In this document: positions 44,936 through 54,148 of the stretch, piece by piece
How positions within the stretch are numbered: the stretch's first letter is position 1
Layout: the number at the start of each line of letters is the position of its first letter
Origin: ZC4RG29 sp035304385
GTDB taxonomy: Bacteria; Bacteroidota; Bacteroidia; Cytophagales; Cyclobacteriaceae
Direction: 5' to 3'
Length of the DNA: 64,000 nucleotides
Assembly (NCBI GenBank): GCA_035304385.1
Contig: DATGQD010000004.1
Span: forward strand, 32,429-96,428
The notes under the pieces: generated by a model
What the model saw: only the letters and a program-made list of their open reading frames with translations
Databases searched by the model: none
Told to the model about the DNA's origin: nothing
Made by a program: the position numbers and the translations under genes

Positions 44936-47900
44936 TTACAACCCCAATTCTAACTGTCCCGGAGATCGCTTCGGCAGACGCCTCGGCTTGCCGGTCTTTA
45001 CTGTGACTACTTCTCCGCTTCTGATGTAGAGCAGAAATCCCTCCACCGGATAAAAATTCATCTGTGTCAGTATCGTCATATACTCCTGCATCTGCCTTTG
45101 ATCAGCTGAAGAAGGAAGGCCAGTCTTAAAATCGATGACGACGGCGTGCTTGCCCTTCAGCAGCAAGCGGTCCATGCGACTCTCACCTCCACCGGGTAAC
45201 AGCACGGGAACTTCAGTTCGCACATCCCATCCGGGAGAAAACCACGATGCGATCTGAGGATCCGCCAGCAGCTCGTCAAGCATCTCCTGTAATGCAGGTC
45301 GTTCGGAAGAAGCTATCATGCCCTCATCTACCATTCGCGCCAGCGCATCCGACACATCGGATGTATAGGGTACGGCCGACAGGACGGAATGTATGTGAAT
45401 ACCATAGTTGATCCGGCTGCGGATGGCGTCGCCGGCATCACTGAAGAATTCTTTGGCCGATCGCTTCACGACCAACTTATCGCGCCAGTCGAATGTCTGG
45501 TATTCCCGCAATGTCGCGGTGGCCATGCCCTGTCCATTCCCTTTGCCCACAGGCTTTTGCCACGCGCCTTTACTCCACACACGCGTGACGTTGTCCCAGC
45601 CATCCTCCAAGCCCGTACCGCCGACAATGCCTTCATATAGTATCCGCGACACCATGGACTTAAACCATTTGACCTCGGGAGCAGGCGACACAACAATAAG
45701 TCCGTGCTCGGCGCGCGTTAGGGCCACATAAAGCAGGTTGAGATTATCGAGGTATACCCGCAATTTCTCCTGTTGATACGCTTCTGAATAAAACGTTTCT
45801 TCCAAAGTACCGGAGTACTTCACGGGGAGATATCCGGCACGATCGAAGGGTGGATGGTCTGTTCTGGCCCAGAGCGTGGGCGCAAGAAAACCTTCATGAT
45901 CGAGATTCCACGAGCAAAAAGGAATCAGCACCACTTTAAACTGAAGGCCTTTTGCCTTATGGATGGTAAGGATCTGCACGGCATCGACGCCTCCGGAGAT
46001 CTGGATCGATTTCTTGTGTCGGTTAAGGCCCCACCATTCAAGGAACATACCCAGGTCGTTGCGTTCCCTTGCGGAGAATTCCAGCACCGCGTCCTGGAAC
46101 GCCTGCAGGTACGCGATCTCTCCCTGGTCCTTACCAAGCCCGAATATGCGGATCAACGTTTCCACGAGCTCGAATAGCGGCAGCTTTTTGAGGGCGGCTT
46201 TATCGCGTGCAAACGCCTCCGGCAGACCTTGTTCAAAGAATCCCTGGTTGGATACGCCAAAGACTTCGGTCAACACACGCGTGCTGCCGCTGACCCTGAA
46301 GTACTCATAGGAAAGTTGCGCGCGCGCTATCGCGTCCTGCGTGTTGAGAAGGTACCGCATGGCCGCCACGAGAAGGTTGACAGACGATGCGCCATCGAGC
46401 CGTAACGATTCATTGGACACCACATCATAGCGGCAATCGGGCCGGGCATCATCGGAATGGCTGTATCGCATGAGTTCGTTGACAATCTTCTGTCCTTCCT
46501 CGTTTTTCCTTACGAGGATGGCGATATCGCCGAGCGCTATGCCCTCATCCTGCAGCCGTTCAAGATATTTCGGGATTAACCCGAGGCTTTTCTCTTCCCA
46601 GGTTTGTTCCGCAGGTTCGTCGCTAAGAAAAGACACATGAACAAATCCATCATCTTTTCGCCAGACCTGTTGTGCCACGTCGCCATACACTTCAAGCGGT
46701 ATGGGTTGTCCTGTGTCGACCGAGATCAGACTGGAAGCCGCCTTGAAAAAAGCGTTGTTAAACTCCACTACGTTCGTGGCGCTTCGGTAATTGCTGTTGA
46801 GCTGGCGTATCGTAACCCATTGCTCACCGATATGCTTGATCACTTCCTGCTGCAGCAGGTTAAGATCGCCACCACGCCAGCGATAGATAGCCTGTTTGAC
46901 ATCGCCCACGACGAGGTTGTCGTATCCCTGGCTGATGCTGTTGGTGACCAGCGGAAGAAAATTTTTCCATTGGAGACCGGAAGTGTCCTGGAATTCATCG
47001 ATGAGATAGTTGCGATAAAACGATCCCACCTTTTCATAGATGAACGGCGTATCCGTTTCACCCATCACCCGGTTGAGAAACTTCGGGGCGTCGTCCAGGA
47101 GCATCATATTGTTCTCGTCCTTGTACTCCCTTAGCTTCCGCGATATGTCGGCAATGAGCCCAAACGTGTAGAAGTTCGCCAGCACCACCTCCGCAGAAAG
47201 CGCAGCGGTATAATTCTTGCGCCTGAATTCGAGGATCTCGTTGAGTATCGGGATGAGTTTCGTTTGGGCGAGTTGACGCAGCAATGCGGAATGTCGTGTG
47301 GTCTTCGAAGGCCAGTTCGCGCTGTCCTGGTACTGATTCTCAGGCATGGAGCCCTTTTGCTTATCGGAAAAATTCCAGACAGATGAGATCCGTGTCAGCT
47401 TCTCGAGAAAACCGTAGGCGCCACCATACGGGTATTTGAAATCACTCCTCGACAGCCCATTCTCATGTATGATGGTGAGCGCCTCTTCAGCTTTTTTCCG
47501 GACGAAGTTCACAAACATATACTTCATCGAACGGAGCTCCTTGAGAAGGTCGCGAAAGAAACCCTTTTCGCGGGTGGCATCGGTAACCTCGTCCTCGATA
47601 TTTTTGAATTCTTCGGTAAAGATCTCCTTGCTGAATTCGACCAGGCTGCTTCTGACGTCCCACGCCCTTTCGTTCTCGAGGTTGACCCGCGCAAACTCCA
47701 CCACCCAGTCGGTGAGGTCTTTGTTCTCACCCAACTCATCGATGAGGGCGTCGACCACCTCCTGCAGCACGGCATCCTTTTCCACCTCCAACCGGTAATC
47801 GCCTACCAACCCCGCCTCTCGTGTGAAGGCGCGGATGACCCGCTGGAAAAAGGCGTCGATCGTGCTTATGGAAAACTGGGAGTATCCGTGCAGGATGGCC

Positions 47901-48184
47901 TTTTGCGTTTCGAGGCTGCGTTCGCGGAACGTCGCATCGTCCAGCCCAAGTTCCTTTTTCAGTTCATCCGCCAGGTCGTTAGGTTCCGCCCGGGCAAACT
48001 TGTCGAGATATTCCAGGATACGGTCCTTCATTTCCTGCGTCGCCTTGTTGGTAAAGGTGACGGCCAGAATATGACGGAAATACTGTGCCTGGTACTGCAG
48101 CGCCAGCTTCAGATACGCTTTGGCAAGCGTGCGCGTTTTACCCGAACCCGCCGAACTCCTGTAGATGGTGAATGGGGTATTCAT
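44936..48184 (-). CDS. AddA/UvrD-like helicase-nuclease
   Basis: A 1082-residue superfamily IA helicase with a C-terminal nuclease. Walker A is YRSSAGSGKTRTLAKAYL, motif II FQDTSGLQW preceded by LIDE, motif III GDVKQAIYRWRGGD, motif V TIHKAKGLQFKVV and motif VI YVALTRAEHG. The nuclease has VIDFKTGLP. I prefer the ATG at 48184 (MNTPFTIYRSSAGSG) to that at 48214, since AddA proteins begin close to the Walker A. The AddB-like gene follows 178 bases downstream. The complex unwinds and resects DNA ends for RecA loading. Confidence 0.94.
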   Translation of the reverse strand: MNTPFTIYRSSAGSGKTRTLAKAYLKLALQYQAQYFRHILAVTFTNKATQEMKDRILEYLDKFARAEPNDLADELKKELGLDDATFRERSLETQKAILHGYSQFSISTIDAFFQRVIRAFTREAGLVGDYRLEVEKDAVLQEVVDALIDELGENKDLTDWVVEFARVNLENERAWDVRSSLVEFSKEIFTEEFKNIEDEVTDATREKGFFRDLLKELRSMKYMFVNFVRKKAEEALTIIHENGLSRSDFKYPYGGAYGFLEKLTRISSVWNFSDKQKGSMPENQYQDSANWPSKTTRHSALLRQLAQTKLIPILNEILEFRRKNYTAALSAEVVLANFYTFGLIADISRKLREYKDENNMMLLDDAPKFLNRVMGETDTPFIYEKVGSFYRNYLIDEFQDTSGLQWKNFLPLVTNSISQGYDNLVVGDVKQAIYRWRGGDLNLLQQEVIKHIGEQWVTIRQLNSNYRSATNVVEFNNAFFKAASSLISVDTGQPIPLEVYGDVAQQVWRKDDGFVHVSFLSDEPAEQTWEEKSLGLIPKYLERLQDEGIALGDIAILVRKNEEGQKIVNELMRYSHSDDARPDCRYDVVSNESLRLDGASSVNLLVAAMRYLLNTQDAIARAQLSYEYFRVSGSTRVLTEVFGVSNQGFFEQGLPEAFARDKAALKKLPLFELVETLIRIFGLGKDQGEIAYLQAFQDAVLEFSARERNDLGMFLEWWGLNRHKKSIQISGGVDAVQILTIHKAKGLQFKVVLIPFCSWNLDHEGFLAPTLWARTDHPPFDRAGYLPVKYSGTLEETFYSEAYQQEKLRVYLDNLNLLYVALTRAEHGLIVVSPAPEVKWFKSMVSRILYEGIVGGTGLEDGWDNVTRVWSKGAWQKPVGKGNGQGMATATLREYQTFDWRDKLVVKRSAKEFFSDAGDAIRSRINYGIHIHSVLSAVPYTSDVSDALARMVDEGMIASSERPALQEMLDELLADPQIASWFSPGWDVRTEVPVLLPGGGESRMDRLLLKGKHAVVIDFKTGLPSSADQRQMQEYMTILTQMNFYPVEGFLLYIRSGEVVTVKTGKPRRLPKRSPGQLELGL

Positions 48185-48322
48185 CGGAGCAAAGAAAACG
48201 CATTGGCCCGACAATTACTGTCAATTGCGGTGAAATCGCCGCGGATAATACAAGTAGACATAAAAGGGCCGAAGGCGGATTTTAGATACGGAAAATAGTG
48301 GCTAACTTCAATTTTTACTTTT

Positions 48323-50656
48323 TTGATGAAAAGGATCGCAGCGTTTTTTGAAAGGGTATTTTACTTTTTCCCGGTTCAGTTGCTGTTTTCGAACCTGAAA
48401 CGGAACCAGGTGCTCCTGCTATGCTGGGTCATCCTTTTCATGATGGCGACAGGCAGTTTCGGCAGATATCTGGGCATACCTTACCTCTTCCTCGACCCTG
48501 AATATATGAACCGGGTCAATTTCACCAGCTTCTTTATTATGGGGCTTGTGATCGCCGGGTTTACCGTCGCGTTTCACATTACCTGCTACATTTCCGACGG
48601 ACACCGGTTTACGTTTATCGGCACGGTGACACGCCCGTTTACGAAGTTCAGCCTCAACAACAGCCTCATCCCTGCGGTCTTTGTCCTGACGTATGTTGGG
48701 GAGATCATCGCATTTCAGCGGAGCAACGAGTATTCGTCGCCGCGACTGGTTGCCATGGACGTAGCCGGATTTCTTTCCGGCTTCCTTATCATGACCCTTA
48801 TCTTCTTTACCTACTTCTGGTTCACCAATAAAGACATCTTCCGGTACGTCGTCTGCCGCATCGACGAGAAACTGAAGCAAAACGTGCAGGTCACCCGGGC
48901 GAGTGCAATGCGAAAACTCGACATAGCGCGCAAACGCCAAATACGGGTCGATTACTTTCTCGATGGATTCAAGATCAGAAGGGTGGATGACACCGGCTTT
49001 TACGATCGCGCCACCATCATACAGGTATTCGATCAAAACCATTTCAACCTGGTCGCCGTCGAGGTGTTGATCTTTGTGGTCGTCCTGATTCTGGGGGTAT
49101 TCAAAGACAATCCGGTCTTCCAGCTCCCTGCCGCCGCCAGCTTTATCATATTCCTGACCATTTTCGTCATGCTTGCCGGCGCCTTCTCGTACTGGTTCGG
49201 CGGATGGTCCATCACAACCGCCATCGTGATCTTTCTGCTCATCAATCACCTGGCGGGCCAGGACTTCTTCGAAAAGCGTTACCTCGCCTTCGGGCTCAAC
49301 TATGAAATCCCTCCCGCTCCGTATAATATAGATCGGCTTGTGGAGTTAAACGATTCCACCACCATCAAAAATGATCACGCCCATGCCATCGCACTCCTGA
49401 ACAATTGGCGGAATAAGTTCGACAGCGCCAGCAAACCAAAAATGGTCTTCATCGCAGCCAGCGGCGGCGGAAAGCGCGCAGCGCTCTGGGCCTTAACGGC
49501 TTTGCAGGCGGCAGACAGTCTGACGCGCGGCCAACTCATGGAGAATGCGATCCTGATCACCGGCGCCTCCGGGGGACTCATAGGCGCTACATACTTTCGC
49601 GAGCTGGTACTTCAGAAAATTCAGGGCGAACCCGTCAATCCTTATGCGCGCGAACACCTCACGCGCCTGGGAACCGATAACCTGAACCCTCTTATCTTCA
49701 GCCTGCTTGCCAACGACCTCTTCGTCGGCTTTACGAAATACGAATATGCGGATCAGCGCTATCAACGCGACCGAAGTTATACGTTCGAGGAACAACTCAA
49801 CCAAATTACCGGTTCGCTGCTCGACAAACCCATCAGCGCATACGCTGAACCCGAACAACAAGGCATCATTCCCATGGTGATCATGGCGCCCACCGTCGTG
49901 ACCGACGGAAGAAAGCTTTTTATCAGCGCCCAGCCGGCGGCCTTTATGAACAGCGACCTGCTCGAACTGGAGGAATACAGCAACGCCAAGATCAGCGGCG
50001 TCGACTTCCAACGCCTCTTCGAACACCACGGCGGAAACAACCTGCGCTTTCTCTCGGCGCTGCGCATGTGCGCTACCTTTCCTTACATCACGCCGAATAC
50101 GACCCTGCCTACAGAACCCGTGATCCACATTATGGATGCCGGCATCTCCGACAATTTCGGTCTCTCAGACGCGGTGCGCTTTATGTTCGCCTTCCGCGAT
50201 TGGATCGAGGAGAATACGTCGGGCGTGATCATTGTCTCTATCCGCGATTCACCCAAGCGCGTCGACATCCAGGAAAGGAAAGCCGAGTCTATTATCGACG
50301 GCGTCTCGCAGCCGATCAGCAGTGTTTACAATAACTTCGAGAACTTCCAGGACATCACCAACGACAACCTCATCAGCTACGCCAACTCGTGGTTCGACGG
50401 CCCTATCGACCGCATCGACCTCGAGTACGAAGCTGCAGCCTATGCCAGTGTCTTCACCGAACTCGATAGCCTGAGGCAACACAGCCCCCGCGCGTCGCTG
50501 AGCTGGCGGCTCACAACGCGGGAAAAGCAGGGCATCATCCAAAACATCGCGACAGTCTCGAATCAGGCCGAGTTGGAGAGGCTGCGGGGATTGCTCAACG
50601 GCGAACGAAAGCCGGAATCGGCGGGAGAGATGGGCGCAGTGGGCAGTAGGCAGTAG
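48323..50656 (+). CDS. Membrane-embedded patatin-like hydrolase
   Basis: A 777-residue protein with about six to eight hydrophobic helices in the N-terminal 320 residues, followed by a patatin-like domain. The oxyanion loop is ASGGGKRAALWA, the nucleophile Ser416 in ITGASGGLIG and the catalytic Asp605 in MDAGISDNFG. The Gly-Ala-Ser-Gly-Gly form and the spaced Asp fit the patatin dyad. It probably acts on lipids in or near the inner membrane. Most bacterial patatins lack such a membrane domain. The last seven residues (GAVGSRQ) come from a GGGCAGT repeat, so the original stop may have been lost. Confidence 0.85.
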   Translation: MMKRIAAFFERVFYFFPVQLLFSNLKRNQVLLLCWVILFMMATGSFGRYLGIPYLFLDPEYMNRVNFTSFFIMGLVIAGFTVAFHITCYISDGHRFTFIGTVTRPFTKFSLNNSLIPAVFVLTYVGEIIAFQRSNEYSSPRLVAMDVAGFLSGFLIMTLIFFTYFWFTNKDIFRYVVCRIDEKLKQNVQVTRASAMRKLDIARKRQIRVDYFLDGFKIRRVDDTGFYDRATIIQVFDQNHFNLVAVEVLIFVVVLILGVFKDNPVFQLPAAASFIIFLTIFVMLAGAFSYWFGGWSITTAIVIFLLINHLAGQDFFEKRYLAFGLNYEIPPAPYNIDRLVELNDSTTIKNDHAHAIALLNNWRNKFDSASKPKMVFIAASGGGKRAALWALTALQAADSLTRGQLMENAILITGASGGLIGATYFRELVLQKIQGEPVNPYAREHLTRLGTDNLNPLIFSLLANDLFVGFTKYEYADQRYQRDRSYTFEEQLNQITGSLLDKPISAYAEPEQQGIIPMVIMAPTVVTDGRKLFISAQPAAFMNSDLLELEEYSNAKISGVDFQRLFEHHGGNNLRFLSALRMCATFPYITPNTTLPTEPVIHIMDAGISDNFGLSDAVRFMFAFRDWIEENTSGVIIVSIRDSPKRVDIQERKAESIIDGVSQPISSVYNNFENFQDITNDNLISYANSWFDGPIDRIDLEYEAAAYASVFTELDSLRQHSPRASLSWRLTTREKQGIIQNIATVSNQAELERLRGLLNGERKPESAGEMGAVGSRQ

Positions 50657-50668
50657 GTAATGGGCAGT
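50632..50668. repeat. Heptamer array GGGCAGT overlapping the patatin 3' end
   Basis: Four or five drifting copies of GGGCAGT (GGGCAGT, AGGCAGT, AGGTAAT, GGGCAGT) start inside the final codons of the patatin gene and run past its stop codon. Confidence 0.8.
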
Positions 50669-50693
50669 TCGCACACTTTTTTTATCTTCCCCG

Positions 50694-52565
50694 ATGAAAT
50701 GGCCCCGGCTTCCGAGATTCATTGCCCGATACCGTGCGTTGGCTAAGTGGCTCTTAACGGAGCGGGTCAGCCACCAGGCACGATTTCTCATCTCCACCGT
50801 TCTCCGCACCGTACTACGCGTTACTGATGCGGCGATCCCTGCAATAAGCTTGTTGTTGATGGGCGTCGTCATCTACGATGTAGGATTTCGCACGTTCTAC
50901 AGCTTCGGGCCTCGTGTGTACATCCTGATGGCCGTGCTGATGGCTGTGTTACGGTCGCTCATGATCGCACGGTTTATCGCCGAACTTCCCGAGAAGCGCA
51001 AGTTAGGTGCACACATCTTCAATTTTGGGTTGGTGGCACTAACATTTTATCTGTACGACCTGCTCGGCGTCACGGCACAAACGGAACCCTTACGCACCAA
51101 CGAATTCTTATTTAGAAAGCTTTTGCTGTACGGCGGTATCCTTTTTATTTTCTCCACGGAGGCATCAGACCTGCTAAGGTTCGTTTACCGTCGAAGCCTG
51201 AATCCCGCGTTTCTTTTTGTCGTGAGCTTCGCCTCCATCATACTGGTGGGCACCCTTTTGTTGATGTTGCCGCGGGCGACGTATAATGGCATAAGCCCTG
51301 TCGACGCGCTCTTCACGGCTACCAGCGCGGTATGTGTTACCGGACTTATGGTCGTCGACACCGCTACTCATTTTACCCTTATGGGTAAGATTATCCTGTT
51401 GTCGCTGATCCAGGTGGGCGGCTTGGGGATCATGACGTTCACGGCATTGTTGGGCTACCTGGCAGCAGGTTCGGTTTCAATTCAAAGCCAGGTCGCACTC
51501 AAGGACATGCTGTATAGCAGGCGCATCAACAATGTCATTCAGCTGGTAACGCGGATTATCGTGGTGACCTTCTTCTTCGAATTCCTCGGCGTCATTCTTA
51601 TCAATTGGGGTATCGGAGATGAGGTGGCGGTGAGCAAACTCGATCGTCTCTTCTTTTCCATCTTTCACTCGGTGTCTGCTTTCTGCAATGCGGGCTTTTC
51701 CACCCTGCCTCACGGACTCTACGAAATGCCCCTTCGTTACAACTATACACTGCACCTGACCATCGCGGCGCTCGTCGTGCTGGGAGGCATGGGCTTTCCC
51801 ATCACATTCAACCTGTTTTCACTGATACGCGTACGGGCGACGAACTTCGTCAGGAACCTTCTGAAAAGTCCGAAGCGGGAACACTACACGCGGATTGTAC
51901 ACGTCAGCTCGAAACTCGCCATAACCACCAGCGCTATCCTTCTGGCATTCGGTTTTCTTACCTATCTGATCTTCGAACAAAAAGGAACACTGGCGCAGCA
52001 TCCGACCGCCTGGGGTAAGGTGGTAACTGCGCTTTTCGGGGCGGTGACGCCACGGACTGCCGGCTTCAATACGGTGAATTTCGCGGCCATGACACTACCC
52101 ACGGTCATGGTCTACCTGCTCCTCATGTGGATCGGCGCCTCCCCGGGATCAACCGGAGGTGGGATCAAGACCACGACAGCAGCCGTGGCAGTGCTGAATG
52201 TAGCCAGCGTAATCCGACGAAAGAATAGGACGGAAGTGTTTAGAACGCAAATAACAGAGGGGTCGATAAACCGCGCGTTCGCTATTATAGTGGTGTCACT
52301 GCTCGTCATGGGACTCGCAGTACTCCTCATCGGTGTGAACGATTCGGACAAGGGGATGCTGCAGATAGGCTTTGAAGTCTTTGCAGCGTTCAGCACTGCT
52401 GGTATCACGCTCGGTATTACAAAAGACCTCTCGATGTTTAGCCAGGTTGTCCTGATCTTCGTTATGTTCATAGGGCGCGTTGGCGTGCTCACCATTTTGA
52501 TGGCACTGGTGCACCAGGTGGGACGGCTGCCCTATCAGTATCCCCGGGAAGACATTATGTTTTGA
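50694..52565 (+). CDS. TrkH/KtrB-type potassium uptake membrane subunit
   Basis: A 623-residue K+ transporter with an extended N-terminal membrane part (about 200 residues) before the four-fold pore repeats. Selectivity-filter segments are visible as SAVCVTGLMV, SAFCNAGFST, PRTAGFNTV and STAGITLGI, and the loop SPGSTGGGIKTTT is typical. It is followed by the NAD-binding TrkA subunit. I leave the symbol open between trkH and ktrB. Role: potassium uptake driven by Na+ or H+. Confidence 0.94.
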   Translation: MKWPRLPRFIARYRALAKWLLTERVSHQARFLISTVLRTVLRVTDAAIPAISLLLMGVVIYDVGFRTFYSFGPRVYILMAVLMAVLRSLMIARFIAELPEKRKLGAHIFNFGLVALTFYLYDLLGVTAQTEPLRTNEFLFRKLLLYGGILFIFSTEASDLLRFVYRRSLNPAFLFVVSFASIILVGTLLLMLPRATYNGISPVDALFTATSAVCVTGLMVVDTATHFTLMGKIILLSLIQVGGLGIMTFTALLGYLAAGSVSIQSQVALKDMLYSRRINNVIQLVTRIIVVTFFFEFLGVILINWGIGDEVAVSKLDRLFFSIFHSVSAFCNAGFSTLPHGLYEMPLRYNYTLHLTIAALVVLGGMGFPITFNLFSLIRVRATNFVRNLLKSPKREHYTRIVHVSSKLAITTSAILLAFGFLTYLIFEQKGTLAQHPTAWGKVVTALFGAVTPRTAGFNTVNFAAMTLPTVMVYLLLMWIGASPGSTGGGIKTTTAAVAVLNVASVIRRKNRTEVFRTQITEGSINRAFAIIVVSLLVMGLAVLLIGVNDSDKGMLQIGFEVFAAFSTAGITLGITKDLSMFSQVVLIFVMFIGRVGVLTILMALVHQVGRLPYQYPREDIMF

Positions 52566-52619
52566 TCATAAACGAAGGACGGTAAATTTGTTCGCTTACA
52601 TTCGCTAAACGACGCAGTT

Positions 52620-53309
52620 ATGAAATTCATCGTATTCGGGTTGGGCAGCTTCGGCGCATCGCTCGGCACCAAGCTGGTGGCCCTGGGCCATGAGGTCATC
52701 GGCATCGACAAATCGATCGAAATAACCGAGCGCTGGAAGGACAGTATCACCCACGCCATCGCCCTGGACGCCTCGAGTAAGGATGCCATGCTAACATTGC
52801 CATTGAAGGAAATGGACTGCGCTATTGTCGCCATCGGCGAAAACCCCGGAATTTCTATCATGATCGCCGCACTCGTAAAGCAACTCGGCGTGCAGCGCAT
52901 CATTTGCCGCATTGTTGACGACACACAGCAAACCGTCCTGGAGTCGATGGGGATCGACGAATTCGCGTACCCCGAGTCCGACTCCGCTGAACGACTCGCC
53001 TATACACTGGACCTCAAAGGCGTGGTCGAGTCTTACAAGGTCTCTGATGACTACCATCTGCTGGAAGTTGCTGTGCCCGACCGGTATGTCGGAACCCGTG
53101 TAAGCGAAATCAATTTCGTTGGAGAACACAATGTGCAATTACTGACTGTCATCCGCCCGGAAAAGCAGCGAAACCTCCTCGGAACCGTCCATACTGTACG
53201 AAAAGCGCAAGGCATTATTGCCTCCGACATTGAACTTGCAAAAGAAGACACGTTGTTGTTGTTTGGCGATGTGAAAAGGTTGGAGGAATTCATCGGACAG
53301 TACGAGTGA
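52620..53309 (+). CDS. TrkA/KtrA-type potassium uptake regulatory subunit
   Basis: A 229-residue cytoplasmic RCK protein. The N-terminal Rossmann domain (FIVFGLGSFGASLGTKLVAL, then Asp of IGIDKS) binds nucleotide, and a TrkA-C domain ends the protein. It gates the membrane subunit encoded 54 bases upstream. The last codons (GAG TGA) overlap the GTG start of the next gene. Confidence 0.94.
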   Translation: MKFIVFGLGSFGASLGTKLVALGHEVIGIDKSIEITERWKDSITHAIALDASSKDAMLTLPLKEMDCAIVAIGENPGISIMIAALVKQLGVQRIICRIVDDTQQTVLESMGIDEFAYPESDSAERLAYTLDLKGVVESYKVSDDYHLLEVAVPDRYVGTRVSEINFVGEHNVQLLTVIRPEKQRNLLGTVHTVRKAQGIIASDIELAKEDTLLLFGDVKRLEEFIGQYE

Positions 53310-53977
53310 CCCAGGCGGATAAAATACTAGACTTTCTTACTAAACTTCCCGATCCCGGCCCTTTGCCGAAAGGCGTAGACGTGATGAACCCGTTCACCGA
53401 CCCAAGGGCCTTCGCGCTGGTGCAGCGCTTTTACCGGAAATATTATAACGACAATACACCGCGTATTGCCATTCTGGGCATTAATCCCGGGCGCTTCGGC
53501 GGGGGCATAACAGGCATTCCGTTTACCGATCCCATAAAACTTGAAAAGTATTGTGGGATAGAAAACGACTATGATAAAAGAGGAGAACTTTCCGCCGACT
53601 TTATCTACCGCATGATTGAAGCCTACGGCGGACCAGAAGCCTTCTACGGACGTTTCTACATCAGTGCAGTGTCGCCCCTCGGGTTTGTGCTGAACGGCAA
53701 GAACATGAACTACTACGACGACGCGGAGCTTGAACGCGGCCTGCACACCTTCATCATACAGTGCCTCAATACACAACTTGTTTTTCCCCTCGACCGAAAA
53801 CGATGCTTCTGCCTGGGTGAAGGAAAAAATTTCAAGTACCTTGTGAAGCTGAACCGCGACCACGCTTTCTTCGACGAAATCATCCCGCTCCCCCACCCGA
53901 GGTTCATTATGCAGTATCGGAGAAAGAGGGTGGAGGAATATGTGCGTAGATATGTCGACGCATTGAATGCTGAATAA
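53306..53977 (+). CDS. SMUG2-like uracil-DNA glycosylase family protein (DUF4918)
   Basis: A 223-residue member of the DUF4918/SMUG2 group of the uracil-DNA glycosylase superfamily. Motif A is seen as ILGINPGRFGGGITGIPF and the partner loop near the C-terminus as LPHPRFIMQYR. The GTG start overlaps the trkA-like stop codon. The expected role is base excision of damaged or deaminated bases. The translational link to potassium uptake genes is probably not functional. Confidence 0.85.
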   Translation: MTQADKILDFLTKLPDPGPLPKGVDVMNPFTDPRAFALVQRFYRKYYNDNTPRIAILGINPGRFGGGITGIPFTDPIKLEKYCGIENDYDKRGELSADFIYRMIEAYGGPEAFYGRFYISAVSPLGFVLNGKNMNYYDDAELERGLHTFIIQCLNTQLVFPLDRKRCFCLGEGKNFKYLVKLNRDHAFFDEIIPLPHPRFIMQYRRKRVEEYVRRYVDALNAE

Positions 53978-54148
53978 GGCGTTCGCCCACGGGATAGTCG
54001 CAGAGGCAGAGGCAGGCGCAGGGGCAGGGAATTCAACAGTTTAATACTTCAAGGTATCAACACTTCAACAGTTCAACATTTCTCCCACACCCTCGACCTC
54101 ATTCGTCGTGAGCGGCAGGAGGACCTGGAGCAATACCGCCAGAAGGTC
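53978..54148 (+). other. Open reading frame upstream of the helicase start, overlapping a repeat
   Basis: From the glycosylase stop at 53977 to the helicase TTG at 54149 the helicase frame stays open, with no ATG, GTG or TTG. Its last 26 codons (starting HFSHTLDLIRRERQEDLEQY) look like the true helicase N-terminus. The region before them is a low-complexity repeat of GCAGAG/GCAGGG and TTCAACA units (about 53998-54075). Confidence 0.6.
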
